Of a stretch of DNA of 64,000 nucleotides, positions 1-8,161 are shown in pieces. Numbering within the stretch: position 1 is the first letter of the stretch; every line of letters begins with the position of its first letter. The stretch lies in the NCBI RefSeq assembly GCF_020035535.1, contig NZ_CP083349.1, positions 248,001 to 312,000 of the forward strand, read 5' to 3'. A program made the translations under genes and the position numbers. The DNA is from Ensifer adhaerens (GTDB lineage Bacteria; Pseudomonadota; Alphaproteobacteria; Rhizobiales; Rhizobiaceae). The notes beneath the pieces are model-generated. The model saw nothing but the letters and a program-made list of their open reading frames with translations. It searched no databases and was not told the DNA's origin.

Positions 1-505
1 GATCGAAACCGGCGACGAGATGGTGACGCTCCTGCAGTCGCTCGTCACGCGGCCCGGCACCATTGTTCAGAATGATGGGGCAGGCGGGGTGTTGGTAAAG
101 TCCGATCCTGCCGTCGATCGGAAGTCCGGCATTTCGACGCGCATCGAGTTCTCGGGCATCGACGTCAACATCGAGCCGATCGCGCGACGCGATTTTCTGG
201 ATATCGATGTCGCCGCAAACCCGCAGTCGATCGATTCCTACATTCAATATATCGAAGTCGTGTTGCAGAAGACGATCGACGGAGCTGCCGCATTGGGTTC
301 GCTGCTGACGCGCATCGACATGCAGTCCAGCTTCGCTCAGTCGCTGATGGCCACCATCGAAAAGGGTGTTGGACGTTTGGTGGATGCCGATATGAACGAG
401 ACGTCGACACGCCTGAAGGCATTGCAGACGCAGGAGCAGCTTGGCATCCAGGCTTTGCAGATCGCCAACTCCAACGCGCAGAACATCCTGCAACTCTTTC
501 GCTGA
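1..505 (+). CDS. Flagellin, 3' part only (cut by window edge)
   Basis: Open from the left edge (frame 2), this is the C-terminal part of a flagellin, the subunit of the flagellar filament. The last 80 or so residues carry the conserved D0/D1 helix: EKGVGRLVDADMNETSTRLK, then KALQTQEQLGIQALQIANSN, ending in a terminal LFR. These closely match the four complete flagellins at 47-51.7 kb, but the upstream part is more divergent and is nearest by eye to the FlaC-type copy at 50739. The 5' end lies outside the window, so the first ATG seen (base 20) is internal. This would be a fifth flagellin, about 46 kb away from the main flagellin cluster. No obvious Rho-independent terminator follows it. Confidence 0.9.
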   Translation, partial: IETGDEMVTLLQSLVTRPGTIVQNDGAGGVLVKSDPAVDRKSGISTRIEFSGIDVNIEPIARRDFLDIDVAANPQSIDSYIQYIEVVLQKTIDGAAALGSLLTRIDMQSSFAQSLMATIEKGVGRLVDADMNETSTRLKALQTQEQLGIQALQIANSNAQNILQLFR

Positions 506-822
506 GTGATCTCACCGTCGCGAAGCGATGGTTGTTGGAGAAGCCAAACGCCGATCACAGCTGCTTCAGCTTTCCAGCCCGTTGTTTTCTGGAACGCCCT
601 CCTGCTTCAAGTGGCACCACTTGGAGGGGGGATGTTCCGGTATTGATCCTCCTTTCTATCGAAGGCGGGGATCGGCGGCTGTTACCTGCGTTACATGTCC
701 GTCGCAGCTTCTGCCTATTCTGGCGCCCGGGAGGACCTGAGCGACGAACGTCTCGTCGCGTAATCGATGCTACGGAACCACAACAAAAACAGGATCGTGG
801 CAGGGTCAACCGAGGATTAGAA
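506..822. other. Intergenic stretch after the flagellin fragment
   Basis: No convincing gene. Short reading frames on both strands lack ribosome-binding sites and family resemblance. A small perfect inverted repeat (CAAGTGG-CA-CCACTTG) lies near 607-622. The right end must hold the promoter of the small secreted-protein gene at 823, but I recognise no consensus. Confidence 0.5.
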
Positions 823-1044
823 ATGCGTAAATTTGCCAGGCTTTCTTTAGCAACTTTCGTCGTGGCTACGATCGCCGCGGGCGCAGCCGCTCCTGCCTTT
901 GCAGGCGGCAGCTACTACAAGGGCGTGTCACCAACGCCGGTCAACGAAGGCCACCGGAGCGAGAAGTACAATCCGCCCGGAAAGACCGTAAACCGCCCGC
1001 CGCCGAGAAACGGCTCCTACTACAAGGGCATCATGCGCAAGTAG
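823..1044 (+). CDS. Small secreted protein with two SYYKG repeats (73 aa)
   Basis: I do not recognise a characterised family. The start is the ATG preceded by CGAGG eight bases upstream; the same frame runs open further upstream but without a good ribosome-binding site. Residues 1-27 form a clear Sec signal peptide (basic start, hydrophobic core rich in A/T/V, APAFA cleavage site). The mature part is about 46 residues, basic and rich in Gly, Pro, Asn and Tyr. It begins and ends with nearly the same motif, GGSYYKGV and GSYYKGI. The product is therefore probably a small periplasmic or secreted basic peptide. It stands alone, with a terminator and an oppositely oriented glycosyltransferase gene downstream. 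Function unknown. Confidence 0.7.
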   Translation: MRKFARLSLATFVVATIAAGAAAPAFAGGSYYKGVSPTPVNEGHRSEKYNPPGKTVNRPPPRNGSYYKGIMRK

Positions 1045-1115
1045 GAAGGGCAGGTGTGAGGCCGAAAAGGCCGTTGGCGCTTGGCCACGGCTCCGCCTCT
1101 CAGACGGTGCCACCT

Positions 1116-1148
1116 TGAAAACAAGAAAGGGCGCGGTGGCGCCCTTTC
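1116..1148 (-). terminator. Rho-independent terminator of the glycosyltransferase gene
   Basis: A perfect 10-bp stem (GAAAGGGCGC at 1125-1134 pairing with 1139-1148) with a 4-base loop lies immediately after the minus-strand stop codon. Read on the minus strand it is followed by TTGTTTTC, a usable U-tract. On the plus strand no U-run follows, so it mainly serves the leftward gene. Confidence 0.8.
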
Positions 1149-1150
1149 GT

Positions 1151-2425
1151 TCAGATCAGAACATGGCTGAGAATATCGCCTTCGCTGACCACCATGTTCG
1201 GCGGATAGCCTTCGCGCAGATAATGCTTGCGGTCGCTATCGGAGGTGATGAACACGGCGGTGCGGGCCATCTCGTCCGCCGTCAATTGTGTCGTTGGCGG
1301 CACTACTGCGATTTCGGAGCGCAGTCCCAGCTCACGCAACAGCGCCTCGATCGCGCCGTGGTCGTCCACGCCGTGAAGGACAAGCCGATCGATTTCTGCG
1401 ATGGCGTTCGTGTGCCACGTGACGGTCTGGAGCGCGACCATGAGGGGCAGCGCCGCTCGTGCCTGCTGAACGTCGGGATGGTGCTCGAAGCCGCCCAACA
1501 TCAGCCGCGTATAGAGCTCATAGGCGCGAACATAGTCCTTCTTCAATACCCACATGCGCAAGGCGACGCTCATGCGGACCATGGTGAAGTCCCGAATCTG
1601 CGCATCGAAATAGGCGCGGCGATCGGCAGTCAGCTTCACAACGCCGCGTTTGGCGCCGCTGTAGATGAAGTACTCAAGGCCGCCGCGATAGGTATCCCAC
1701 CCGGTCAGCGTTTCGGCGTGGCCCGCCTGCGGCCGATCGCGGACGATCTTGGAGCGTATCACCTGGCGGTAGAAAGGCTTCTTCAGGAAGGTGACGGCAC
1801 CGAGTTCGAGAAAATGCGCGAGATAGGAGAAGGCCCAATATGCGAAGTGCCGAGGCGCCCAAGCGGAGCGCAGGGCCGAGGTCCGGTAGATGCCGATCTC
1901 GGGAAAGACATGTCGGTCAACGAGAAAATCGAACACCGGCTCGAACTCCCGCTTCTTGAACTTCGTGTCCTTGTCGACCGAGAAGAACGGCGCGTTGTCG
2001 CGTTCGTCGACCTCGTCATGCGTGTACCAGGGCGCAAAACAGGCGGTTACTTCCGGATTGAGGTCCAGATAGCGGATTGCCTCGCGCAGGCCATCGTTGA
2101 TGAGCACGTCGTCGTCGGCGAGGTAGAGCGTGTACTCGCCGACCGCGCGGCTGACAGCACTGATGACGTTGGGAATCGCACCGAAATTCTCCGACTGGCG
2201 GAAATAGCGGATCGGCAGCCCCTTGGCGACAAAACGATCGACGATCTCCCGGGTGCCGTCGGTCGAGGCGTTGTCGGAGATGATGATCTCGTACTTGAAG
2301 GGGAACTGGTAGAGTTCGACGAAATAGCCGAGCGCCTTTTCGAGGAAGGGCGCGCGATTATAGGTGGGAATGCAGATGCTCAGCTTGACCTGGCTCACTC
2401 GCCTCTCCTCAGTCATGTGCGACAT
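1151..2425 (-). CDS. Family 2 glycosyltransferase (424 aa)
   Basis: A GT-A fold glycosyltransferase that would transfer a sugar from a nucleotide-sugar donor to an unknown acceptor, probably a surface polysaccharide or glycoconjugate. The N-terminus shows the family signature: KLSICIPTYNRAPFLEKAL, then EIIISDNASTDGT, then YLADDDVL, whose acidic triad binds the divalent metal and nucleotide. The C-terminal 200 residues are specific to this subgroup. There is no evident membrane anchor, so it is likely cytoplasmic. I chose the ATG at 2425 because GAGGG precedes it; an ATG at 2416 and a longer upstream extension to 2503 are less well supported. It is monocistronic with its own terminator, and nothing nearby reveals the acceptor. 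Confidence 0.85.
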   Translation of the reverse strand: MSHMTEERRVSQVKLSICIPTYNRAPFLEKALGYFVELYQFPFKYEIIISDNASTDGTREIVDRFVAKGLPIRYFRQSENFGAIPNVISAVSRAVGEYTLYLADDDVLINDGLREAIRYLDLNPEVTACFAPWYTHDEVDERDNAPFFSVDKDTKFKKREFEPVFDFLVDRHVFPEIGIYRTSALRSAWAPRHFAYWAFSYLAHFLELGAVTFLKKPFYRQVIRSKIVRDRPQAGHAETLTGWDTYRGGLEYFIYSGAKRGVVKLTADRRAYFDAQIRDFTMVRMSVALRMWVLKKDYVRAYELYTRLMLGGFEHHPDVQQARAALPLMVALQTVTWHTNAIAEIDRLVLHGVDDHGAIEALLRELGLRSEIAVVPPTTQLTADEMARTAVFITSDSDRKHYLREGYPPNMVVSEGDILSHVLI

Positions 2426-2786
2426 CGAGCCCTCGGCCAAGCCGCCGGTCGCGTCTCTTTTGCTTGCACGCCGGCACGAGAGCAGCGGTGGCTGGCGATG
2501 CAACGGCAGGGTAGGGACCGGACGCCTCCGGGCGCAACGGCAGCGCGTCGAGGGGCCATTCCTAGGGCTCCCTTATTCCGCTTCGATCTTGCCTGAGCCT
2601 TGCCTTGAATGGAGGCGGTTCAGGCGGCCGCGATGTTGGGGGCGAGTGCGGCTCGCGTTAGCGAATTGTTAACCATGCTGGCGCAGTCTCGATGGTTGTA
2701 GCAATAGCGCTCGAACCTGGCGCTTTTCGAGACTTCCGCCCAAAAAGCAGACGCATTCGTTCATTCCTGAGGGAGCAGAGACAAGG
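2426..2786. other. Intergenic region, glycosyltransferase to tiny ORF
   Basis: No protein-coding gene is supported here. It should contain the leftward promoter of the glycosyltransferase gene (near 2430-2560) and a rightward promoter for the 31-codon ORF at 2787. The only recognisable element is the CtrA-like motif at 2658-2676. Confidence 0.5.
2658..2676 (+). promoter_or_regulatory. CtrA-like site (TTAG-N7-TTAACCAT)
   Basis: TTAG at 2658-2661 is separated by exactly seven bases from TTAACCAT at 2669-2676. This is one base off the classic CtrA full site TTAA-N7-TTAA and contains the TTAACCAT half-site form. It lies about 110 bases before the tiny ORF at 2787, in the otherwise empty 2426-2786 gap. 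Assignment to CtrA is by motif only. Confidence 0.45.
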
Positions 2787-2882
2787 ATGTACGATATGGC
2801 AGCTCACATGATGAAGATGTTGATGAGCATCATGGCCGCGTTGTCGCTCGGCTCGCTGCTGTTTCTGCTGGCTGTCCTCTAA
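2787..2882 (+). CDS. Candidate single-span membrane peptide (31 aa)
   Basis: This short ORF begins MYDMAAHMMKMLMSIMAA and continues with a Leu/Ser/Phe-rich hydrophobic stretch to a TAA stop. Residues 12-31 would make one transmembrane helix, and seven methionines occur in 31 residues. GAGGGAG is present about 12 bases upstream and AAGG abuts the start, so initiation is plausible but not ideal. The TTAACCAT motif about 110 bases upstream suggests a real, possibly cell-cycle-regulated transcript. No family is recognised. It may be a genuine small membrane protein or a chance frame in GC-rich DNA. Confidence 0.5.
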   Translation: MYDMAAHMMKMLMSIMAALSLGSLLFLLAVL

Positions 2883-2906
2883 CGGCGACTTCGGGCGACG
2901 CCCCAC

Positions 2907-3293
2907 TCAGGGATAGAGGTAGAATTCGTCCCAGCTCTCGTGCGGCACAAGCTCGCCGATCTTGTATTCGAAGGACAGGACATCCAGGTGCTCCGTATCG
3001 GTGCGGCACTTGAACTTCAGCTTGTACCATTCTCCCTTGCTGCGGAATACGGCGCCCGGCGCCTTCATCTTGTCTTCCTTCACCACCGGTTCGGCGAAGG
3101 TGTAGGCGATTACCTTGTCCGGTTTGAAGGTCGACTTGTCGGCATTGATGCGCTCCATCGCTTCAGTGTCGCAGCGCTGCTCCAGGCGGGTCTGCGGGTC
3201 AAGCTTTTCGAACTGGCGTACCAGGGACTGATCCATCGCCAGCGCCGGAGAAAATGTGGCAGCGAAGATGAGCGGGTACGCGAGTAGCTTCAT
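2907..3293 (-). CDS. DUF930 family secreted protein (128 aa)
   Basis: The protein has a cleavable signal peptide (MKLLAYPLIFAATFSPALA) followed by a domain I recognise as DUF930: LDPQTRLEQRCDTEAM, then AVFRSKGEWYKLKFKC, and a C-terminal IGELVPHESWDEFYLYP. DUF930 proteins are small, periplasmic and of unknown function, found mostly in Rhizobiales. Two cysteines (RCD and FKC) could form a disulphide. I chose the ATG at 3293 because AGGAG lies eight bases upstream and the signal peptide starts there; the frame extends to 3314 without support. It is monocistronic and convergent with the small ORF at 2787. Confidence 0.8.
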   Translation of the reverse strand: MKLLAYPLIFAATFSPALAMDQSLVRQFEKLDPQTRLEQRCDTEAMERINADKSTFKPDKVIAYTFAEPVVKEDKMKAPGAVFRSKGEWYKLKFKCRTDTEHLDVLSFEYKIGELVPHESWDEFYLYP

Positions 3294-3413
3294 GCTTGAC
3301 GGACTCCTGACCATGCAAAGAACCGAACCGGCAAATCACTACCGGTGCGCGCCTGCGGTTTCAGTTAAGCTTTGTGGCCATTCCAAGGCAGGTCACGTTC
3401 GTGAAACGCCGAA

Positions 3414-3875
3414 CTACGTTTCCGATACGTCGATCCACTCGGCGCCGGTCAGTTCGGCAATGCGGGCGGGGCTGATGTGCACGGCCGCATTGGTGGCGCC
3501 GGCGGCCGGAACGACGATGTCGTAGGCCTTCAGCGACAGGTCGCAATAGATGCTGTGCGGCTTGGCAAGGCCGAAGGGGCAGACGCCGCCGACCGGGTGG
3601 CCGGTTTCGGCTTCCACCTCGTCGAAGCCGAGCATACGCGCCTTGGTGCCGAAGCGGGCCTTGTACTTCTTGTTGTCGAGACGGGCATCGCCACGGGTGA
3701 CGATCAGGATCACGTCGTCGCCGACACGAAGCGCCAGTGTCTTGGCGATCTGAGCCGGCTCGACGCCGTGGCCCTCGGCTGCAAGGGCAACCGTGGCGGT
3801 GCTTTGCTGTAGTTCGATGACGTCGATGTCTGGGGCATGCTCGGAAAAGAAGTGTTTGACGGAAGTCAGGCTCAT
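3414..3875 (-). CDS. YbaK/ProX-type aminoacyl-tRNA deacylase (153 aa)
   Basis: This is a single-domain member of the YbaK/EbsC/ProX family, which hydrolyses misacylated tRNAs (such as Cys-tRNAPro or Ala-tRNAPro) in trans. Visible family features are the conserved lysine segment IAKTLALRVGDDVILIVTRG, the glycine-rich GHPVGGVCPFGL motif that lines the substrate pocket, and the final PARIAELTGAEW. Length matches the family (150-165 residues). It is a soluble cytoplasmic protein encoded alone. Exact tRNA specificity cannot be read from the sequence, so I give no gene symbol. Confidence 0.85.
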   Translation of the reverse strand: MSLTSVKHFFSEHAPDIDVIELQQSTATVALAAEGHGVEPAQIAKTLALRVGDDVILIVTRGDARLDNKKYKARFGTKARMLGFDEVEAETGHPVGGVCPFGLAKPHSIYCDLSLKAYDIVVPAAGATNAAVHISPARIAELTGAEWIDVSET

Positions 3876-3963
3876 GGCGAACAGTTCACGTTATTAAAAG
3901 GCAATGGCGATCAGCCGCGGCGCGAAGAGCGCTATGATCTTGCGCGCCGGGTGCGCAAATCTC

Positions 3964-4152
3964 TCAGTCGTCGTTGGAGGCGTCAAGGTCTTCCGGGCGC
4001 AGACCTTCCTGCTGTGGTGGCAGGTAGCCGTGGCTGGTGAACCAGTTCTCGAGGATTGCGATGATCGCCTCGTCTCGTGTCTGCAGGCCCGGATGATCCG
4101 CGATGAAATGCTTGAGCGCCGTTTCGATCTTGTCGGTGTAAAGCGCGTTCAT
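3964..4152 (-). CDS. Conserved hypothetical small protein (62 aa)
   Basis: This short acidic protein begins MNALYTDKIETALKHFIADH, has a second predicted helix (TRDEAIIAILENWFTSHGYL), and ends in an acidic tail EDLDASNDD. The two amphipathic helices recall small helix-rich or ribbon-helix-helix-like regulators, but no DNA-binding motif is evident. A strong GGAGG lies eight bases before the ATG, which supports real translation. It is flanked by minus-strand genes with separate signals. Function unknown. Confidence 0.65.
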   Translation of the reverse strand: MNALYTDKIETALKHFIADHPGLQTRDEAIIAILENWFTSHGYLPPQQEGLRPEDLDASNDD

Positions 4153-4217
4153 GCTCGCCTCCGTCTGGCAATGTAAGATTTTCCGGCTGATGACCCGGCC
4201 AGCAAATCAGAGTGCTA

Positions 4218-4279
4218 CAGCACCCTTCGCGCGTCCAGATCGAGCGACCCGGGGGGCTCCCAGGCGCGAAGGGTTGCTG
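4218..4279. repeat. Long imperfect palindrome between two small genes
   Basis: CAGCACCCTTCGCGC (4218-4232) pairs with 4264-4279 over 15 base pairs with a single bulged base; the 31-base interior can form a further short stem (GAGC with GCTC). It lies just downstream of the GlsB-type gene on the minus strand. There is no U-run on either side, so it is not a textbook terminator. It could be an mRNA-stabilising hairpin or a relic of a short mobile palindromic element. Confidence 0.6.
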
Positions 4280-4297
4280 CTGCTGGATGGTGTGGGA

Positions 4298-4552
4298 TCA
4301 GGCCTGTTTGACGATGCGGATCAGCACCAGCAGGATAACGGCGCCGATCGTCGCGTGCAGGATCGCCGAGAGGATGCCTGTCCCGAGGCTGATGCCGATC
4401 GCCGGGAAGAGGAAGCCGGCGATGAAGGCGCCGATGATGCCGACCACCATGTTGCCGATCAGGCCAAAGCCGAAGCCTTTGACGATGAGGCCGGCAAGCC
4501 AGCCGGCGATCGCGCCGACAATCAGGAAGACGAGAATGCTTTCGATACCCAT
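4298..4552 (-). CDS. GlsB/YeaQ/YmgE family membrane protein (84 aa)
   Basis: A small, very hydrophobic protein with three predicted membrane spans and glycine-rich motifs (AIAGWLAGLIVKG, then IGNMVVGIIGAFIAGFLFP), typical of the transglycosylase-associated / GlsB family of envelope stress proteins. Length is as usual for the family (about 80-90). Its biochemical role is not established; it is often induced by general stress. GGGAA lies eight bases before the ATG. It is likely monocistronic, with the palindrome at 4218-4279 downstream. Confidence 0.85.
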   Translation of the reverse strand: MGIESILVFLIVGAIAGWLAGLIVKGFGFGLIGNMVVGIIGAFIAGFLFPAIGISLGTGILSAILHATIGAVILLVLIRIVKQA

Positions 4553-4666
4553 GAACGGTTCCCTTTCCGTTGGACCTTCAAGGGAAAGATAGATCAGGAA
4601 TTGAAATCAGATAGGGGGCAATTTCATCGCGCGACGATTTTTTTGAACCGTCGCGCTTGATGAAAG

Positions 4667-5962
4667 TCAGACGATACCGCCGCCGCCACCGGCAACGGCC
4701 GGGCGGTCAGCCGCGACTTTCGCGCGGTAACCGCTCTTGCGATAGGTCGCGACAGGCGCGACCGCCCCGCCGCTTTCAAGCCGCGCCATGGCAAGGATCG
4801 GCTCGACGTCGGTGCGGAAGGCAGTCTTCAGCGTCTCGCTCGCCATCAGGGCGTCATTGTCGTCCTGGCAGGTTTCAAGCGCCTTGCGATCGACGATCAG
4901 CGCCTGGGCATAGGCGCGGCAGACCTCGGTTGCGCTCGTCATCAGGCTTTCGATCGGGTCGGTGACGTTGTGGCTCTGGTCGAGCATATGCGCCGGCTCA
5001 AAGCCTTTGGCGCCGCGCGCTTCCGCATCCACCAGTTCGTTGAATACGAGGAACAGGCGGTAGGGGTCGATTACGCCGGTGTCGAGATCGTCATCGCCGT
5101 ATTTCGAATCGTTGAAGTGGAAGCCGCCGAGCTTGCCGAACTGGATGAGGCGGGCGACGATCATCTCGATATTGACGTTCGGCGCATGGTGGCCAAGGTC
5201 GACCAGGCAGAAGGCCTTGGGTCCGAGTTCCTGGGCGATCAGATAGTTGCTGCCCCAGTCCTGTACCACGGTCGAATAGAAGGCAGGCTCGAACATCTTG
5301 TGTTCGGTGAAGACCCGCCAATCCTCCGGCAGGGCTGCATAGACCGACTTCATCGCGTCGAGATAACGCTCGAAGGCGCGGGTGAAGTTGCTCTGGCCGG
5401 GGAAGTTGGAGCCGTCGCCGACCCAAACCGTCAGCGCCTTGGAGCCGAGTTGCCGCCCAATCTCGATGCATTCGAGATTGTGTTCCACCGCCTGGCGGCG
5501 CGTGGCGGCGTCGGCGTGCGACAGCGAGCCGAACTTGTAGGAGTGCAGCTGGCCGGGCGCGTCGGAGAAGGTGTTGGAGTTCATCGCGTCGAAGCCGAGA
5601 CCGAGCGACGTGCCCTTCGCTCTCAGTTCGGAAATGTCGTTCACCTTGTCCCAGGGGATGTGCAGCGAGACGGTCGGGGTCGCCCGGGTCAACTGCTGGA
5701 TGACGGCGCAATCTTCGAGCTTGTCGAAAATGTTGCGTGGCTCGCCCTTGCCGGGGAAGCGGGCAAAGCGCGTACCGCCGGTGCCCACACCCCAGGAGGG
5801 GACGGCGACGCCATAGGCGGCGACCTTGCGCTTGATCGCGTCGATCGAGATACCACGGCGGTCGAGCCGCTCGCCGAGGCTTTCATAATCCCGGCGAAGT
5901 GCAGTGAGCCGGCTTTCGTTCTCGGCCTCGACCGTTGCCTGGCTGATCATGGTGGTCGTCAT
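4667..5962 (-). CDS. rhaI: L-rhamnose isomerase, Pseudomonas stutzeri type
   Basis: Interconverts L-rhamnose and L-rhamnulose, the first catabolic step, in the cytoplasm. This 431-residue TIM-barrel protein belongs to the broad-specificity P. stutzeri type rather than the E. coli RhaA type. Residues Glu220, Asp255, His282 and Asp328 (structural metal) and His258, Asp290 and Asp292 (catalytic metal) line up with the metal ligands I recall for the P. stutzeri enzyme, offset by one. The start at 5962 follows AGGAG; the frame runs further upstream only inside rhaD. It lies 14 bases after rhaD and is surely co-transcribed. A glycine-rich tail (AGGGGGIV) ends the protein. Confidence 0.95.
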   Translation of the reverse strand: MTTTMISQATVEAENESRLTALRRDYESLGERLDRRGISIDAIKRKVAAYGVAVPSWGVGTGGTRFARFPGKGEPRNIFDKLEDCAVIQQLTRATPTVSLHIPWDKVNDISELRAKGTSLGLGFDAMNSNTFSDAPGQLHSYKFGSLSHADAATRRQAVEHNLECIEIGRQLGSKALTVWVGDGSNFPGQSNFTRAFERYLDAMKSVYAALPEDWRVFTEHKMFEPAFYSTVVQDWGSNYLIAQELGPKAFCLVDLGHHAPNVNIEMIVARLIQFGKLGGFHFNDSKYGDDDLDTGVIDPYRLFLVFNELVDAEARGAKGFEPAHMLDQSHNVTDPIESLMTSATEVCRAYAQALIVDRKALETCQDDNDALMASETLKTAFRTDVEPILAMARLESGGAVAPVATYRKSGYRAKVAADRPAVAGGGGGIV

Positions 5963-5976
5963 GAAACTCTCCTCGA

Positions 5977-8076
5977 TCAGCGGGTGAAGGACTGGGCGTT
6001 GCCCGCGTCGACATTGATGATGTTGCCGGTCGATTTCGCCGACATGTCGGAGGAAAGGAAGTAGATCGCCTCGGCGATATCCTCGGGGAAGACACTGAGC
6101 TTCAGCATCGAGCGCTCGCGATAATGCGCCTCCAGGTCGTCGACATCCATCTTGTAGGCGGCGGCACGCTGCTCCTTCCATTCGCCGGTCCAGATCTTCG
6201 AGCCGCGCAGAACCGCGTCCGGATTGACGACGTTGACGCGGATCTGTGCGCTTGCACCTTCAAGCGCCAGGCAGCGGGCGAGATGGATCTCGGCGGCCTT
6301 GGCGGTGCAATAGGCCGACGCGCCGGGGGAGGCGGCAAGGCCGTTCTTGGAAGCGACGAACACGACGTTGCCGCCGGCCTTTTGCTGGCGGAAGATGCGG
6401 AAGGCCTCACGCGAGACAAGGAAATAGCCGGTCGTCAGAATGTCGATGTTTTTGGTCCAGAGCGCCAGCGTCGTGTCTTCGATCGCGGCAGACGAGGCGA
6501 GGCCGGCGTTGGAGACGAGAATGTCGAGACCGCCGAAGGCAAGCAGCGCGTCGGCGAAACCGCCTTCGACCGCCGCTTCGCTGGTGACGTTCATGCTGAC
6601 AGAGCGGACGAAATCCTTGCCGTAGCGCGCGGAAAGCTCGCTCGCAGCGGCGCTCAGTGCGGTTTCGTCGATATCGGCGAGCACCACGCAGGCGCCTTCC
6701 TGCATCAGCCGGTTGGCCGTCGCCTTGCCGATGCCGCCGGCGCCGCCGGTGACGAGCGCGATACGGCCGGCCAGGCTCTTCGGTTTCGGCATGCGCTGGA
6801 GCTTCGCTTCTTCAAGCAGCCAGTATTCGATGTCGAAGGCTTCCTGTTCCGGCAGGCCGACATAGGTGGAGACCCCGGAGGCACCACGCATGACGTTGAT
6901 GGCGTTGACATAGAATTCGCCGGAGATGCGGGCCGTCGCCTTGTCCTTGGCAAAGGTGATCATGCCGACGCCAGGCACGAGATAGACCACTGCATTCGGA
7001 TCGCGCATGGCGGGACTGTCTTCGTGCTTGCAGCGCTCGTAATAGGCCGCATAGTCGGCGCGATAGGCGGCAATCGCCTCGGGCAGTGCTGTCAGCGTCT
7101 TGTCGACATCCGGATTGGCCGGGTCGAAATCGATCACCAGCGGGCAGATCTTGGTGCGCAGGAAATGGTCGGGGCAGCTGGTGCCGAGTGCTGCGAGCGG
7201 CTTCAGGTCGCGCGCGGAGACAAAATCAAGCACGGCCTGGCTGTCGTCGAAATGACCGACCTTGCGCTCGTCTGCGCTGATCAGGCCGCGGATGACGGGC
7301 ATCAGCTTGCGAGCGACGTCGGCACGGGCGGCAGCATCAAGCGTCGCAGTGACTGCGCCGCCAAAGGCAGGCTTGGTGTTCTCAGCCTCGAACCAGGCGA
7401 TCGCCTTGTTGATGATCTCGATCGTCGTCTCGTAGGCTTCTTTCGCCGTATCGCCCCAGGTGAAGAGACCGTGGCTTTCGAGCACGACACCGCGCGCCCG
7501 GGGATTTTCCAGGCAGAATTTTTCGAGCCACAGGCCGAGCTCATAGCCCGGACGTTTCCACGGCAGCCAGCCGATGTCGTCGCCGAAGATCTTCGCCGTC
7601 AGTTCGCGGCTGTTCTTTGACGCGGCAATCGCGATGATCGCATCGGGATGCATGTGGTCGACGTGCTTCTTCGGGACATAGGCGTGCAAAGGCGTGTCGA
7701 TGGATGCGGCGCGCGGATTGAGATTGAAGGTGCAATGCGGCAGGTAACCGACCATCTCATCTTCGAATGCGACACCGCGATAAATCGACTTCAGCGCGTT
7801 GAGCTTGTCCATATAGAGGGTGGCAAAGCCGTCGAGCTTGATCGTTCCGACGTCGCCGCCGGAGCCCTTGACCCAGAGAACCTCGACCGTGCCGCCACCG
7901 AGCGGATCCTTCTCCATTACCTTGGCCGAGGTATTGCCGCCGCCGTAGTTGGTGATGCGCTTGTCGGAGCCGAGCAGGTTCGAGCGATAGAGCAGGCGTC
8001 CGGATTCGCTCATGCCGGCAGCCTTTGCCTCGTCCCAAAGGTTTGCAAGTCGTGCGCCCTGCTGCTTGTCAAGCAT
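5977..8076 (-). CDS. rhaD: Rhamnulose-1-phosphate aldolase / lactaldehyde dehydrogenase fusion
   Basis: This 699-residue fusion catalyses two consecutive steps. The N-terminal part (about 1-410) is a class II aldolase-like domain with the zinc-binding region (TPLHAYVPKKHVDHMHPDA) and ESHGLFTWG; it cleaves L-rhamnulose-1-phosphate to dihydroxyacetone phosphate and L-lactaldehyde. The C-terminal part (about 430-699) is a short-chain dehydrogenase with the nucleotide motif TGGAGGIG and the catalytic YCTAK, expected to oxidise the lactaldehyde. The single-chain arrangement is typical of rhizobial RhaD. GGGAGGAA precedes the ATG by nine bases. It is transcribed with rhaI, divergently from rhaR. 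Confidence 0.95.
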   Translation of the reverse strand: MLDKQQGARLANLWDEAKAAGMSESGRLLYRSNLLGSDKRITNYGGGNTSAKVMEKDPLGGGTVEVLWVKGSGGDVGTIKLDGFATLYMDKLNALKSIYRGVAFEDEMVGYLPHCTFNLNPRAASIDTPLHAYVPKKHVDHMHPDAIIAIAASKNSRELTAKIFGDDIGWLPWKRPGYELGLWLEKFCLENPRARGVVLESHGLFTWGDTAKEAYETTIEIINKAIAWFEAENTKPAFGGAVTATLDAAARADVARKLMPVIRGLISADERKVGHFDDSQAVLDFVSARDLKPLAALGTSCPDHFLRTKICPLVIDFDPANPDVDKTLTALPEAIAAYRADYAAYYERCKHEDSPAMRDPNAVVYLVPGVGMITFAKDKATARISGEFYVNAINVMRGASGVSTYVGLPEQEAFDIEYWLLEEAKLQRMPKPKSLAGRIALVTGGAGGIGKATANRLMQEGACVVLADIDETALSAAASELSARYGKDFVRSVSMNVTSEAAVEGGFADALLAFGGLDILVSNAGLASSAAIEDTTLALWTKNIDILTTGYFLVSREAFRIFRQQKAGGNVVFVASKNGLAASPGASAYCTAKAAEIHLARCLALEGASAQIRVNVVNPDAVLRGSKIWTGEWKEQRAAAYKMDVDDLEAHYRERSMLKLSVFPEDIAEAIYFLSSDMSAKSTGNIINVDAGNAQSFTR

Positions 8077-8161
8077 CTCGAATTCCTCCCGGTCAGATGC
8101 GCGCGGCTTGGCGACCGCGCAGAGATGTGGTTGGCATCAGATCACAGGACTTGAGCGTTAA

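Noticed and set aside
1115..2596. 493-codon frame antisense to the glycosyltransferase
   Set aside because: The minus-strand frame has clear GT2 motifs and a terminator; this frame is its shadow and runs through that terminator.
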